Numbered from the stretch's first letter, positions 18,789 through 27,589 are shown. The stretch: DNA of 64,000 bases from Martelella mediterranea (GCF_021021415.1 NZ_JAINWJ010000009.1:159878-223877); one strand, 5' to 3'. Notes: a model not told the origin generated them from the letters alone. A program made the numbers and translations.

Positions 18789-19991
18789 TCAGGGGTAGCC
18801 ACGCGGCGCATCGAGCCCGACCAGAACCCGGCCCGCGCTTTCAAACGTCAGGTCGGCCACGGCGGCATGTTGCGTGACCACCATGGCATCCCGCAGATAG
18901 CGTTGCATCGGGTTATCCTTGCTGATGACGCCCATGCCCGCGATCCGGTAGCAATGCTGCACGATTTCGGCGCCGGTGCGGGCGGCATTGCTGGCGCTCA
19001 GCCGGAGCATCGTATTCTCCTCGACCGAGACGGGGTTGCCCTTCAGCAGGCTGTCCCAGGCAGCCTCGGCAGCTTCATAGAAAAATGCCTTGGCGCTGCG
19101 CAATTTCGCTTCGCATTCGCCGATCCCGGTCAGAAAATAGCCCCGGTCGCACAGCCTTGAATGGCCGACCATGATCTTGGCGGCTCCGGCGACCGATATG
19201 GCCTGATTGATCGCGGCGCGCGCGAGACCGAGGTTGCAGGCGGCATGAACCTCTGCCTGATAGGCCATGGCCGGATAGCGATAGAGAAGGTCGTCAAAAA
19301 TACCCGGCGCGCCGCGTTCGCATATCCAGGCGTCGGAATAGAACTTGTCCTTCACGCGGGTATTATGGCTGCCGGTGCCCTGCATGCCCGAGACATCCCA
19401 GGTTTCGATAATCTCGACCTCGGCCGCCGGCGCCACAGCCATCATCACCAGTGGCGGCGCATCGGCGCTTTCGCCCTCGCGACGGCCGGCAATGCCAACG
19501 CCGATCCAGTCGGCCGCCATGCAGCCCGAAGCAAACTTCCATTGGCCTGAAACGCGCCAGCCGCCTTCCACCCGCACCGCCTCCTGTACCGGATGCAATC
19601 CGCCGGCAAAAACCTGGTCGGGACCGTCCCTGTACATGACTTCCTGAGCTTCGACCGAAAGGGCCGCAGTGTAGGTGTTGGCGGAGCCGAAGGCCGCAAC
19701 CCAGGCGGCTGAACCATCAACGGTGGCGATGGCATCGATCATCTTCAGAAAATGATGCGGCGCGAGCGCATCGCCGCCGAACCGGGTCGGCGTCGCGGAA
19801 CGAAATATCCTTGCCTTTTTCATGAGCGCTATGACATCGCGGGGAATGTGGCGCAGTTCCTCGAACTCACGCTGTCGCTCGGCCAGCACGCCCAGAAGCG
19901 TTTCAAATTCGGGTGTTTGCGTCAATGTAGCACCATCAATACTGGTCGTAACAATGTCGCCCTCGCGCAAGGCATGGCTGTCGGCAGTCAT
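18789..19991 (-). CDS. Flavin-dependent monooxygenase, acyl-CoA dehydrogenase fold (HpaH-C2/DszC group)
   Basis: A 400-residue protein with the acyl-CoA dehydrogenase fold in the branch used by FMNH2/FADH2-dependent group D monooxygenases. Visible blocks are DGSAAWVAAFGSANTY near 90, WRVSGQWKFASGC near 150, DVSGMQGTGSHN near 206, and a C-terminal helical domain with DNPMQRYLRDAMVVTQHA. It lacks the catalytic-base context of true acyl-CoA dehydrogenases. AGGAG lies 6 nt before the ATG. The reduced-flavin partner would be the broken reductase at 17335, so this enzyme now depends on another reductase or is idle. Substrate unknown. Confidence 0.8.
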   Translation of the reverse strand: MTADSHALREGDIVTTSIDGATLTQTPEFETLLGVLAERQREFEELRHIPRDVIALMKKARIFRSATPTRFGGDALAPHHFLKMIDAIATVDGSAAWVAAFGSANTYTAALSVEAQEVMYRDGPDQVFAGGLHPVQEAVRVEGGWRVSGQWKFASGCMAADWIGVGIAGRREGESADAPPLVMMAVAPAAEVEIIETWDVSGMQGTGSHNTRVKDKFYSDAWICERGAPGIFDDLLYRYPAMAYQAEVHAACNLGLARAAINQAISVAGAAKIMVGHSRLCDRGYFLTGIGECEAKLRSAKAFFYEAAEAAWDSLLKGNPVSVEENTMLRLSASNAARTGAEIVQHCYRIAGMGVISKDNPMQRYLRDAMVVTQHAAVADLTFESAGRVLVGLDAPRGYP

Positions 19992-20326
19992 GGTTGGCTC
20001 CTGTCTATTGCTGCTGACAGGAAGCCTCAGCTTTCTGTATAAGGCAAATTAATAATTTTAAGTTTATAAATGCGCGAAATTCATTATTGAAATATCGATG
20101 TCCTGTCGTAACAGTTTTTCGATTACTAAAACTTTGTTAAGTAGTTGATATTAAATATATTATTTTCTCATGTGAAACAATCAGGACGAACCGTGCGCTG
20201 CCGGACGGCTCGCTGCGAGTCAAGGCAATTGCAACCCGATTCGCTTTAGGTTTCAAATTTTTTTGGGAGTTTCCTAAACGAAATACTGTGGCGCCCGCCG
20301 CCTCATCGAACGGCGGGCCCTTGGTG
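19992..20326. promoter_or_regulatory. AT-rich region upstream of monooxygenase gene; hairpin after cytochrome operon
   Basis: Holds the promoter of the minus-strand monooxygenase operon. Positions about 20030-20175 are markedly AT-rich compared with the flanking genes. Next to the stop of the cytochrome c gene, GCCCGCCG (20293-20300) and CGGCGGGC (20311-20318) form a hairpin with a 10-nt loop; no T-tract follows on the minus strand, so it is at best a weak terminator. Confidence 0.5.
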
Positions 20327-21655
20327 TTACTGGCGCACGGCCTTGACGTCATCCGCGCTCACGGCCGGGGCCGAGTTGCCCCAGGCGCTGCGGAGGAAGG
20401 TCGCAAGCGTGGCGATATCGGCGTCCGACAGCCGGTCGCCGAAGGGCGGCATTTCCAGCCGTTCCGGTCGCTCGGCCGTCGAAGGCAGCGTCGCGCCGTG
20501 GAGGATGACCTCGGTCAGACCCTTGGTCGTCGGCGCCGTCACCAGCGAGTTGCCTTTCAGCGCCGGGAACACGCCGGGCGCGCCGCGGCCGTCCGGCATG
20601 TGACAGGCATTGCAGTTGTTGAGATAGAGCAACTCGCCGTCCGAAAGGTTTTCGGCCGATTTCAGCTTCGCCGTCGTCGGATCGTCGGCGGCATCGAGCC
20701 GGTCCGTCGTCCGCTCGTCGGGCACGGGCTGCGGGTCGGGCGTGACGTCCGAGATCGCCCGGAGATAGGCGACCATCGCATCGGCATCCTCGTCCTTCAT
20801 GTATTGAAGGGATTCACCGACCACGAGCTGCATCTCGCCGACCACCGCGGAATGGGCGTTGCGGCCGGTCGTCAGATAGTCCTTCAGGTCCGCGTCGGTC
20901 CAGGTCTGCAGGGCGGATTCCGCCGTGCGCAGATCGGGCGCCGTCCAGCCGTCGATTTCGCCGCCTGTCAGGAAGGCCGGATTGTCGGCATTGGTGCCGT
21001 CCTGCGCCATGATCATGTTGCGCGGGCTGTGGCAGGCCGCGCAATGGCCGAGCGCCTGCACCAGATAGGCCCCGCGGGCAAGCTGATCGCTTTCGCTCGC
21101 CACGTCATCCGGTCGGAAGCCGGGTTTGCCGAGCGCCGCCCAGTTCCAGAGTCGAATGCCCCAGCGCTGGTTGAACGGGAAGTCGAGCTCGGTCTTTTTC
21201 ACCGGATTATCGACCGCCGCGACATCGTTGTGGATGTAGCTCCATATCGCCCGGATATCCTCCTCCTTCATATGCCGGTAGTTTTCGTAGGGCATGGCGG
21301 GATAGAGGTGATCGCCGGCCGGCGCGATGCCGTCAACGAGGGCGGCGTGGAACTGATCATAGGTCCAGCCGCCGATGCCGGTTTGCTCATCGGGGGTGAT
21401 GTTGCTTGACCAGATCGTGCCCATCGGGCTTTCGATCGGCCGGCCGCCGGCGAAGGGCTCGCCGCCCTCGGCGGTGTGACAGGCCTGACAGTCGGCCATC
21501 TGGGTGACGTACCGGGCCTCGCCGGGGGCCGGCTCCCAGTCGGCCGCCAGCTTGTCATCCGGCTTGGTGAGGAATGGCGGCACGAAGATGATCGCCGCAA
21601 GCGCCACGACGCCGATGACGATCAGTGCGAGGATGATGCGAAAAAAGGTTTTCAT
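20327..21655 (-). CDS. Triheme cytochrome c subunit of GMC dehydrogenase
   Basis: A 442-residue membrane-anchored periplasmic cytochrome c with an N-terminal hydrophobic anchor (about 6-30) and three CXXCH haem sites: CQACH, CAACH and CNACH. This is the layout of the cytochrome subunit of membrane-bound gluconate, alcohol and FAD-glucose dehydrogenases, passing electrons from the flavoprotein to ubiquinone or an oxidase. It starts 10 bp after the GMC gene and is the last gene of a three-gene operon. The haem attachment machinery it needs is partly encoded at 9759-12634. Confidence 0.92.
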   Translation of the reverse strand: MKTFFRIILALIVIGVVALAAIIFVPPFLTKPDDKLAADWEPAPGEARYVTQMADCQACHTAEGGEPFAGGRPIESPMGTIWSSNITPDEQTGIGGWTYDQFHAALVDGIAPAGDHLYPAMPYENYRHMKEEDIRAIWSYIHNDVAAVDNPVKKTELDFPFNQRWGIRLWNWAALGKPGFRPDDVASESDQLARGAYLVQALGHCAACHSPRNMIMAQDGTNADNPAFLTGGEIDGWTAPDLRTAESALQTWTDADLKDYLTTGRNAHSAVVGEMQLVVGESLQYMKDEDADAMVAYLRAISDVTPDPQPVPDERTTDRLDAADDPTTAKLKSAENLSDGELLYLNNCNACHMPDGRGAPGVFPALKGNSLVTAPTTKGLTEVILHGATLPSTAERPERLEMPPFGDRLSDADIATLATFLRSAWGNSAPAVSADDVKAVRQ

Positions 21656-21665
21656 GATCCGCTCC

Positions 21666-23438
21666 TCACATTAATGGCCGGGGGTTGGGCAAGTAATCCT
21701 TGCGCAACGCCTCCAGCGCCCAGTAGGCGAGGCCGCCGACCGCACCGGTAGGGTTATACTGAATGTTCTGCGGGAAGGCGGAAGCGCCCATGACCCAGAC
21801 GTTGTGACAGTCCCAGCTCTGGAGATAACGGTTGATCGCCGAGGTCTTCGGGTCGGTGCCCATGATCGCGCCGCCGACATTGTGGGTCGACTGATAGGGA
21901 CGCACGTCATATTGCGCGCCATCGCCCTTGTAGCCCGAGGCCATGGCATCGGGGTTCATGCTCTTGGCGATTTCCTCGATCCTGGCCTTCATGAACTGGG
22001 TCATCCTGATGTCGTTGTCCTTCCAGTCGAAGGTCATGCGCATCAGCGGACGGCCGTGGCGGTCCTTGTAGGTCGGATCGAGATCGAGACAGGTATCGCG
22101 ATAGGCCATGTTGGAGCCGTGCGAGCCGATCGACAGGTTGTGGCCGTACCACTCTCCGACGGCTTCCTTCCAGCCGGCGCCCCAGGCCGGCGTGCCCGGC
22201 GGCAGAGACATCTGCTGGATCGGGCGTCCGCCCGTGTGGCCGCAGGTGATGTAGCTGCCGCCGATGAAGCCTTCGCTGGCAAAATCGATCTGCGACATCG
22301 AAAAATCGTCGATCGACATGCCACCCGCGCCGGTCCCCACGAACGGGTTGAAAACCTTGTCCCTGAACCAGAGGCTGGTGCCGCCGGTCATCTGGTAGGA
22401 ATAGTTCCGCCCGACGACGCCTTCGCCGGTATCGGGATTGTAGGGTTCGCCGATTTCCGACAACAGCAGAAGATGGACATTGTGCAACGAATAGGCGCAG
22501 ACCAGCACGAGATCGGCCGGCTGGAACACTTCCTCGCCGGTCTTCTCGTCGAAATAGGTCACGCCCGTGGCGGTCTTGCCGTCGGCGGCCTTTTCGATCT
22601 TCAGCACCTCCGAGCGGGTCCTGTAGCTGAAATTCGGCTTACGTTTCAGCGCATCGATTATGCAGACCTGCGGCGACGACTTGGAGTAATTGTTGCAGCC
22701 GAAGCGCTCGCAGTAGCCGCAGTAATTGCAGGGCCCAAGCTGCATGCCGTAGTCGTTCACGTATTCGATCGAGGCATTGGCCGCAGGACGCGGGAACGGA
22801 TGGTAGCCCATATTGCGGGCGGCATCCGCGAACAGCTCCGAATCCCAGGTATTCTTCAAGGGCGGCATCGGATATTCGGCCGAGCGCGGCGCTTCGAACG
22901 GGTTGCCGCCCTCCTGGATCTCGCCATTGATATTGCCCGCCTTGCCGGCAATGCCCGCCACACTCTCGAACTTGGTCATGTGCGGCTCCAGTTCCTCCGC
23001 CGTCACGCCCCAGTCCTGAAGCTGCATGCCTTCCGGAATGATGTCCGCGCCGAAGGTCTCCTCGACATAGGAGCGCAGTCGATATTCGATCGCCTGGGGA
23101 CGCCAGTTCTGGCCATTCCAGTGGACGCCGGCCCCGCCGACGCCATCGCCCGGCAGGAACGAGCCGAGGTGGCGATAGGGAAGCGCCGTCTCTTGCGTAT
23201 TGTGGCGCACGGTCAGCGTGGAGTTGACCGGCTTTTGCATCAGGTCGTAGCGGACGGCGTATTTCAGTTCGTCGAAAATATTGGGATACTGAAAATCCGG
23301 CACCGTGCTGCGGTCGTCGCCGCGCTCGAGCGCGAGGATTTCGAGCCCCTCATTGGCGAGTTCCATGCCCATGATCGCCCCGGTCCAGCCGAGGCCGATG
23401 ATGACGACGTCTTTCTTGGGATCTGTTCTCGTTGCCAT
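21666..23438 (-). CDS. GMC-family FAD dehydrogenase large subunit (gluconate 2-dehydrogenase type)
   Basis: A 590-residue FAD protein. The dinucleotide motif GLGWTGAIMG is at about 16-25 and the C-terminal GMC block TGAVGGLAYWAL near the end. At about residue 234 is CNYCGYCERFGC, four cysteines in a spacing like the cluster-binding region of FAD-glucose and related dehydrogenases, suggesting an Fe-S relay to the cytochrome. There is no signal peptide; export probably rides on the Tat signal of the partner subunit encoded 3 bp upstream. The sugar or polyol substrate cannot be told. Confidence 0.9.
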   Translation of the reverse strand: MATRTDPKKDVVIIGLGWTGAIMGMELANEGLEILALERGDDRSTVPDFQYPNIFDELKYAVRYDLMQKPVNSTLTVRHNTQETALPYRHLGSFLPGDGVGGAGVHWNGQNWRPQAIEYRLRSYVEETFGADIIPEGMQLQDWGVTAEELEPHMTKFESVAGIAGKAGNINGEIQEGGNPFEAPRSAEYPMPPLKNTWDSELFADAARNMGYHPFPRPAANASIEYVNDYGMQLGPCNYCGYCERFGCNNYSKSSPQVCIIDALKRKPNFSYRTRSEVLKIEKAADGKTATGVTYFDEKTGEEVFQPADLVLVCAYSLHNVHLLLLSEIGEPYNPDTGEGVVGRNYSYQMTGGTSLWFRDKVFNPFVGTGAGGMSIDDFSMSQIDFASEGFIGGSYITCGHTGGRPIQQMSLPPGTPAWGAGWKEAVGEWYGHNLSIGSHGSNMAYRDTCLDLDPTYKDRHGRPLMRMTFDWKDNDIRMTQFMKARIEEIAKSMNPDAMASGYKGDGAQYDVRPYQSTHNVGGAIMGTDPKTSAINRYLQSWDCHNVWVMGASAFPQNIQYNPTGAVGGLAYWALEALRKDYLPNPRPLM

Positions 23439-23441
23439 GAT

Positions 23442-24149
23442 CTATGCCCTGTCTCCGTTGATTGCCACGGGGCCAAGCGGATATTGCGCGTTCTCGCGGC
23501 CCGGCCAGGAGGTGAAGGCGCCGCGCGCGCCGGGAAAGCCGATATAGACCCAGGCTTGCATATCGTGATTGCCGCCATAGGATGGATCGGCGAAATAGCC
23601 CTCCTTGGTGTTGGCGAGCAGGAACTGGAAGAAATCACGCAGCTCGGGGGCCAGCCCCACCTCACCCTTTTGCAGCGACGTCAACGCAGCATCCTGTGTT
23701 GCCGCTTCGAGATTTTCGAAACTGTCGCCATGTGTCTGGTTACACCAGTCCTGGAAAACGGGAATCGCCTGGCGGTAGATCTCCGCCGGCGTCAACGGGC
23801 TCTGGAAGCCGAGCGTGGGATTGGCAGCGGGATCGAACGGTCCCTGCATGTACCAGGTGGCAGCCTTGCCAAAGTCTCCTGCGAGCTGCCGGTCGATGAA
23901 GACCGGCACCCGACAGTCGATCGCCCCGGGACCATTGCCGCCGGCGGGAATCAGACGGTCGCAGGCGGCCATGACGAACGCCCATTCGGCTTCGTTGAAA
24001 TAGACCCGCTCATACTGATCGAGCGGCGGCGGGGGTTCCTTCCGGGGCGCTTGCGCATTGGCCGAGCCGGCAAGCGAAGCAATCGCCACCCCGGCAGCCG
24101 TTCCCTTGAGGAACCCGCGCCGGGATGGACGTCCTGGCATGTCACGCAT
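23442..24149 (-). CDS. Gluconate 2-dehydrogenase subunit 3 family protein with Tat signal
   Basis: A 235-residue small subunit with a twin-arginine signal (SRRGFLKG at about 9-16, hydrophobic stretch, cleavage probably after SANA). The mature part has the family features FMAACDRLIPA-like (here FVMAACDRLIPAGG) and a C-terminal GGNHDMQAW-x-x-IGFPGARG block. In this family the small subunit carries the flavoprotein through the Tat pathway. First gene of the operon; AAGGA precedes the ATG at 24149. Divergent from the SQR-like operon. Confidence 0.88.
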   Translation of the reverse strand: MRDMPGRPSRRGFLKGTAAGVAIASLAGSANAQAPRKEPPPPLDQYERVYFNEAEWAFVMAACDRLIPAGGNGPGAIDCRVPVFIDRQLAGDFGKAATWYMQGPFDPAANPTLGFQSPLTPAEIYRQAIPVFQDWCNQTHGDSFENLEAATQDAALTSLQKGEVGLAPELRDFFQFLLANTKEGYFADPSYGGNHDMQAWVYIGFPGARGAFTSWPGRENAQYPLGPVAINGDRA

Positions 24150-24655
24150 GATTATTTCCTTTCGCCGGCCGGGGGCCGGTCATCTCTCCCCGCCTGCGAA
24201 TAGTCCGGATTTCGCTCCGGATACGGAGGCGGCTTTTGTGCTTCCGGGTGGCCTCCGGAAACAAGACAGGTCCTGTCGAGGATGACAGGCCGATATCCTT
24301 TACATGTGGCATTTTGCCTCATGTGACCCGGATAGAGAAGACCAAACTTTTGGTGACGCTCCTGAAAGCCGGTTGACTGAAACGCCCGGACTTTGCCCGC
24401 GGTTCCGACATATGAAGTCCCGCGCTGACTTGATCACGGTCAATTTGAGCCGCTGTTTTCGACCTATAATCACTGCAACCGATGATCTGCTCCGGGGCGG
24501 CGACCGAACAGCCGCAGGCCCGGCAAGCCATCTTCATTTCCGAAGAGGCCATGCTACCACCATGGCCGGGCTGTCAGGGACAGATTATCGCGCAGAAAGA
24601 AGTCCGGGACCGCCGTCCCGACCGCGATTTGTTACTTGTGAGGAGGAAAGATCGG
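24150..24655. promoter_or_regulatory. 506-bp divergent control region, GMC operon / SQR operon
   Basis: Contains the FNR-type box (24430-24443) and a TATAAT (24465-24470) for the plus-strand SQR operon, and must also hold the minus-strand GMC promoter. The SQR leader would be about 180 nt. Open frames crossing this region have no protein-like character and no recognisable product. Confidence 0.7.
24430..24443 (+). promoter_or_regulatory. FNR/FixK-type operator with class II promoter
   Basis: TTGATCACGGTCAA fits the Crp/Fnr-family consensus TTGA(T/C)-N4-(A/G)TCAA with no mismatch. A perfect -10 hexamer TATAAT follows at 24465-24470, 21 nt after the box. Transcription would begin near 24477, placing the box centre (24436.5) at about -41, the class II activator position of FNR and FixK. 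It points at the SQR-like gene at 24656. The activator could be an FNR/FixK protein elsewhere or, less likely given its recognition helix, the Crp/Fnr protein at 26397. Confidence 0.8.
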
Positions 24656-25957
24656 ATGAAACGCAGGGAATTCCTCGGCCTGGCAGCCCTCGGCGGCGCT
24701 GCGGCCGCGCTGCCGGTGACCGAGGCAAAGCCCGCCCGGGCGCAGGTGTCGACGTCGGCCAGGATCGTCATCGTCGGAGCCGGGGCCGCCGGCACGGCGC
24801 TGGCCAACCGGCTGAGCGAACGGCTCGCGGGCGCGCGGATCACGATCATCGATCCGCGCGCCACGCATCTCTATCAACCCGGCCTCACGCTGGTGGCAAC
24901 CGGGTTGAAGCCGGCCTCTTACGTCACATCGGACGAAAGCCGCTGGTTGCCCAAGGGAATAGACTGGATCACGGAAAAGGTCGCCGCCGTGGATGCCGAG
25001 ACCAGGACGGTCTCGACGGAAAGCGGGCGGACCATCGATTATGACTGGCTGGTGCTCGCCCCCGGTCTGGTTCTGGATTACGGCGCGATCGAAGGCTTTT
25101 CCGTGGACATGATCGGCCAGAACGGCATCGGCGGGCTTTATGGCGGACCGGAACAGGCCGCGCGCACATGGCAGGCGGCGCAGAAGTTTACCGAGGAAGG
25201 CGGCATCGGGATATTCACCCGGCCCGCGACCGAGATGAAATGCGCCGGCGCGCCGCTCAAGCACACCTTTCTGATCGACGATATCGCCCGCCGGGCGGGC
25301 AACACCGGCAAGATGAACATGATCTATACCGCGCCGCAATCCTCCCTCTTCGGCGTGCCGATCGTGGCCGAGAAGGTGCGGATGCTGTTCGAGGACCGCG
25401 GCATCAACACGATCCTGCAGCGCACGCTGACGGCGGTGGACGCCGGCGCGAAGCGCGCCACCTTCGCCACTGGCGACGGCAATGAGGAAATCGATTACGA
25501 CTATATCCACGTCATCCCGCCGCAGCGCGCGCCGGACTTCATTCGCGGGTCGGGCCTGTCCTGGTCCGACAAATGGACCGACCAGGGCTGGGTTGAGGTC
25601 GACATGCACACACTGCGTCATTTACGCTACCCGGACATCTTCGCGCTCGGCGACGTGGCGGGCGTGCCCAAGGGCAAGACCGCGGCAAGCGTGAAGTGGC
25701 AGGTCCCAGTGGTCGAGGATCATCTCGTCGCCGCCATCGACGGCCGCGAGGGCACAGCGAGCTACAACGGTTACACCTCATGCCCGCTGATTACCCGGAT
25801 CGGCCGGGCCATGCTGGTCGAGTTTGACTACCGCAACAATCTGACGCCCTCTTTTCCCGGCATCATCGCCCCGCTGGAAGAACTCTGGATAAGCTGGCTG
25901 ATGAAAGAGGTTGCACTGAAGGCGACCTACAATGCAATGTTGCGCGGCCAGGCCTGA
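24656..25957 (+). CDS. Sulfide:quinone reductase-like flavoprotein with Tat signal
   Basis: A 433-residue FAD disulfide-oxidoreductase-fold protein. A Tat-type signal (KRREFLGLAALGG, then a hydrophobic stretch to about residue 30) precedes the FAD motif GAGAAG at 41-46. SQR-style features are HLYQPGLTLV near 85, the cysteine in EMKCAGAPLKH near 198 and a second cysteine in TSCPLITR near 383; FALGDVAGVPKGKTAASV binds FAD. SQR oxidises sulfide to polysulfide and reduces quinone. The Tat signal, if real, places it on the periplasmic face, unlike many SQRs. I chose ATG 24656, after AGGAGG. The next two genes are co-directional. Confidence 0.85.
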   Translation: MKRREFLGLAALGGAAAALPVTEAKPARAQVSTSARIVIVGAGAAGTALANRLSERLAGARITIIDPRATHLYQPGLTLVATGLKPASYVTSDESRWLPKGIDWITEKVAAVDAETRTVSTESGRTIDYDWLVLAPGLVLDYGAIEGFSVDMIGQNGIGGLYGGPEQAARTWQAAQKFTEEGGIGIFTRPATEMKCAGAPLKHTFLIDDIARRAGNTGKMNMIYTAPQSSLFGVPIVAEKVRMLFEDRGINTILQRTLTAVDAGAKRATFATGDGNEEIDYDYIHVIPPQRAPDFIRGSGLSWSDKWTDQGWVEVDMHTLRHLRYPDIFALGDVAGVPKGKTAASVKWQVPVVEDHLVAAIDGREGTASYNGYTSCPLITRIGRAMLVEFDYRNNLTPSFPGIIAPLEELWISWLMKEVALKATYNAMLRGQA

Positions 25958-25969
25958 GGAGGACCGGAC

Positions 25970-26335
25970 ATGAAAGACATGACACTTTCGACGCTGATCG
26001 CCGTTCTCGAGGAAATTTTCGGCCGGGGCGTGTTCTGGGCCATGGTTGCCGCTGCGGCGATCGTGACGCTGGCCTATTTCTACGTTCTCGTTCGCGACCG
26101 CTCGGTCAGTTGGAAAAAATTCCTGCTGGCGCAGCTTTCCATGCCGGTCGGCGCGGTGGCCGCGGTCTGGTTTCTCATGGTCATGACCCATTCGCGCCTG
26201 TCCGACATGGGCGGGCCGATAGACGTCATCGTTCTCTTGGGCGTGGCCGCGGCCGGCGCCATCGGCATGGCGATCCTCGTCTACACCGTCGAAGCGCTTA
26301 TCGGCTCCGACCGGACCACGGACGAGGGCAAGTAA
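25970..26335 (+). CDS. Small membrane protein, DUF5368-like
   Basis: A 121-residue protein with three hydrophobic helices (about 18-40, 52-71, 84-105) separated by short charged loops, including RDRSVSWKKF. I think it belongs to the DUF5368 family, which I recall beside SQR genes, but this is from memory of the family. It starts 12 bp after the SQR stop with GAGGA upstream and is followed after about 60 bp by the Crp/Fnr gene. It may anchor the SQR-like protein or its electron acceptor in the membrane; this is inference. Confidence 0.6.
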   Translation: MKDMTLSTLIAVLEEIFGRGVFWAMVAAAAIVTLAYFYVLVRDRSVSWKKFLLAQLSMPVGAVAAVWFLMVMTHSRLSDMGGPIDVIVLLGVAAAGAIGMAILVYTVEALIGSDRTTDEGK

Positions 26336-26396
26336 ACACAGTCAGGATCACGCGGGAAAAGCCGCCCGCAAGCATCAGCGATGGAGGGAGTTCACC

Positions 26397-27137
26397 ATGC
26401 AGATCAGCGTAAGCTTGCAGACGTCGCATGCCACCCCCTGCTCGGCGGTCGATGCCTATGCGGCGCTGCGCCCGAAACAGGCCGTACGGCGAGCGGTCAA
26501 GGGGCGCAACGTCGTGCAGGAATCCGACTACGCCGCCCATTCGATGTTGCTGCTGACCGGCTGGGCGGCCCTTTCCAAGACGTTGCCCGAAGGCGGCGTG
26601 CAGATCATCGACGTGATGCTGCCCGGCGATTTTTCGTTGATCGGCGCTGCGGTCGCCCCCGTCGCCGCCTTCACCGTTGAGGCGCTGACCGATATCACCT
26701 ACGTCACGATACCGCTGGAACACGTCAACGGCCCGGCGCCGGAACACGCCGAACTGCGCGAGCTCCTCACGGCGATGCTGGTGACGGCGCAAGCGCGCAT
26801 GTCCGAACTGTTGTTGCGCATGGGCCGCAGCAGTGCTGCGTGCCGCCTCGCCTATACGCTGCTGGAACTTTATGTCCGGCTGGAGCATCTTGGCCTGACC
26901 CGGAACGGGCGCTTCCTCCTGCCCATGAACCAGCACAAGCTCGGAGAGTTTTCCGGCCTCAGCAACGTGCATGTGTGCCGCACCATGCGCCGGTTTGCAC
27001 GCAGCGGACTGATCACCAATCTCGATGATCATGAGATTTCCCTCAACGATCTGGAAACGCTGAGCGGTCTTGCGGGGATCGACCTTGCGCGGTTCCGCGA
27101 GGAGATCCTGCTGCGCCGGCCGCAACAGAGATCCTGA
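26397..27137 (+). CDS. Crp/Fnr-family transcriptional regulator
   Basis: A 246-residue regulator with an N-terminal cyclic-nucleotide-binding-like beta barrel (about 25-120), a dimer helix (about 125-165) and a C-terminal winged helix-turn-helix containing LGEFSGLSNVHVCRTMRRF near 187-205. It lacks the cysteine cluster of oxygen-sensing FNR (only one N-terminal Cys, residue 15). Its recognition helix keeps the Arg but not the Glu and Ser of the FNR/FixK E-x-x-S-R pattern, so it may bind a different site. GGAGGG precedes the ATG. Third gene of the SQR operon, perhaps controlling it. Confidence 0.88.
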   Translation: MQISVSLQTSHATPCSAVDAYAALRPKQAVRRAVKGRNVVQESDYAAHSMLLLTGWAALSKTLPEGGVQIIDVMLPGDFSLIGAAVAPVAAFTVEALTDITYVTIPLEHVNGPAPEHAELRELLTAMLVTAQARMSELLLRMGRSSAACRLAYTLLELYVRLEHLGLTRNGRFLLPMNQHKLGEFSGLSNVHVCRTMRRFARSGLITNLDDHEISLNDLETLSGLAGIDLARFREEILLRRPQQRS

Positions 27138-27178
27138 GCAAAGGCGGATGCCGGCCTTCCGGACACGACAAGACGCGT

Positions 27179-27589
27179 TCAGCGCGTCTCGACCACCTCG
27201 CCGAGCGTTTGCCCCGCAAGCTCTTCATCGGCGTCATTGGCGATATCGCCAAGCGACATGATGCCGGTGACGGCGCCCGCCTCGTCCACGACGACCAGCC
27301 GGCGAATCTGCAGGTCTCCCATGCGGTTCGCCGCTTCGCGGACCGTCTGACCCGGACGACAGGTGGCGACGCCGCGCGTCATGATCGCGGCAACCGCGAC
27401 ATCGGACACAGCATTGGGAAGATAGCGCGTCACGATATCCCGGTCGGTGACGATACCGACGATACGCCCCGCCTCGCAAACCACGACGGCGCCAACGTCG
27501 CACTCTTTCATCAACGCCGCCACGGCCCGGACCGAGGCCGCAGGTCCGACGGTGGTCACGGGGCAACGCATGATGGATTTGACGAACAT
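27179..27589 (-). CDS. Protein of two CBS domains
   Basis: A 136-residue protein made of a tandem CBS pair (about 8-65 and 70-130), with the internal motifs GIVTDRDIVTRYL and GIMSLGDIAND. CBS pairs sense adenine nucleotides or other ligands. I chose ATG 27589 (MFVKSIM), with GGAG and GAG upstream; an in-frame ATG at 27628 is less likely. It lies downstream of atpG on the same strand, and converges with the Crp/Fnr gene. Whether it belongs with the ATPase or the redox genes is unclear. Confidence 0.85.
   Translation of the reverse strand: MFVKSIMRCPVTTVGPAASVRAVAALMKECDVGAVVVCEAGRIVGIVTDRDIVTRYLPNAVSDVAVAAIMTRGVATCRPGQTVREAANRMGDLQIRRLVVVDEAGAVTGIMSLGDIANDADEELAGQTLGEVVETR

Noticed and set aside
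21804..24203. 799-codon open frame on the plus strand opposite the GMC dehydrogenase and Tat subunit genes
   Set aside because: Shadow frame across two well-supported genes; crosses both their boundaries and has no domain.
24304..25044. 246-codon plus-strand frame overlapping the SQR start
   Set aside because: Runs out of frame through the SQR-like gene, whose start has a strong ribosome-binding site and Tat signal.
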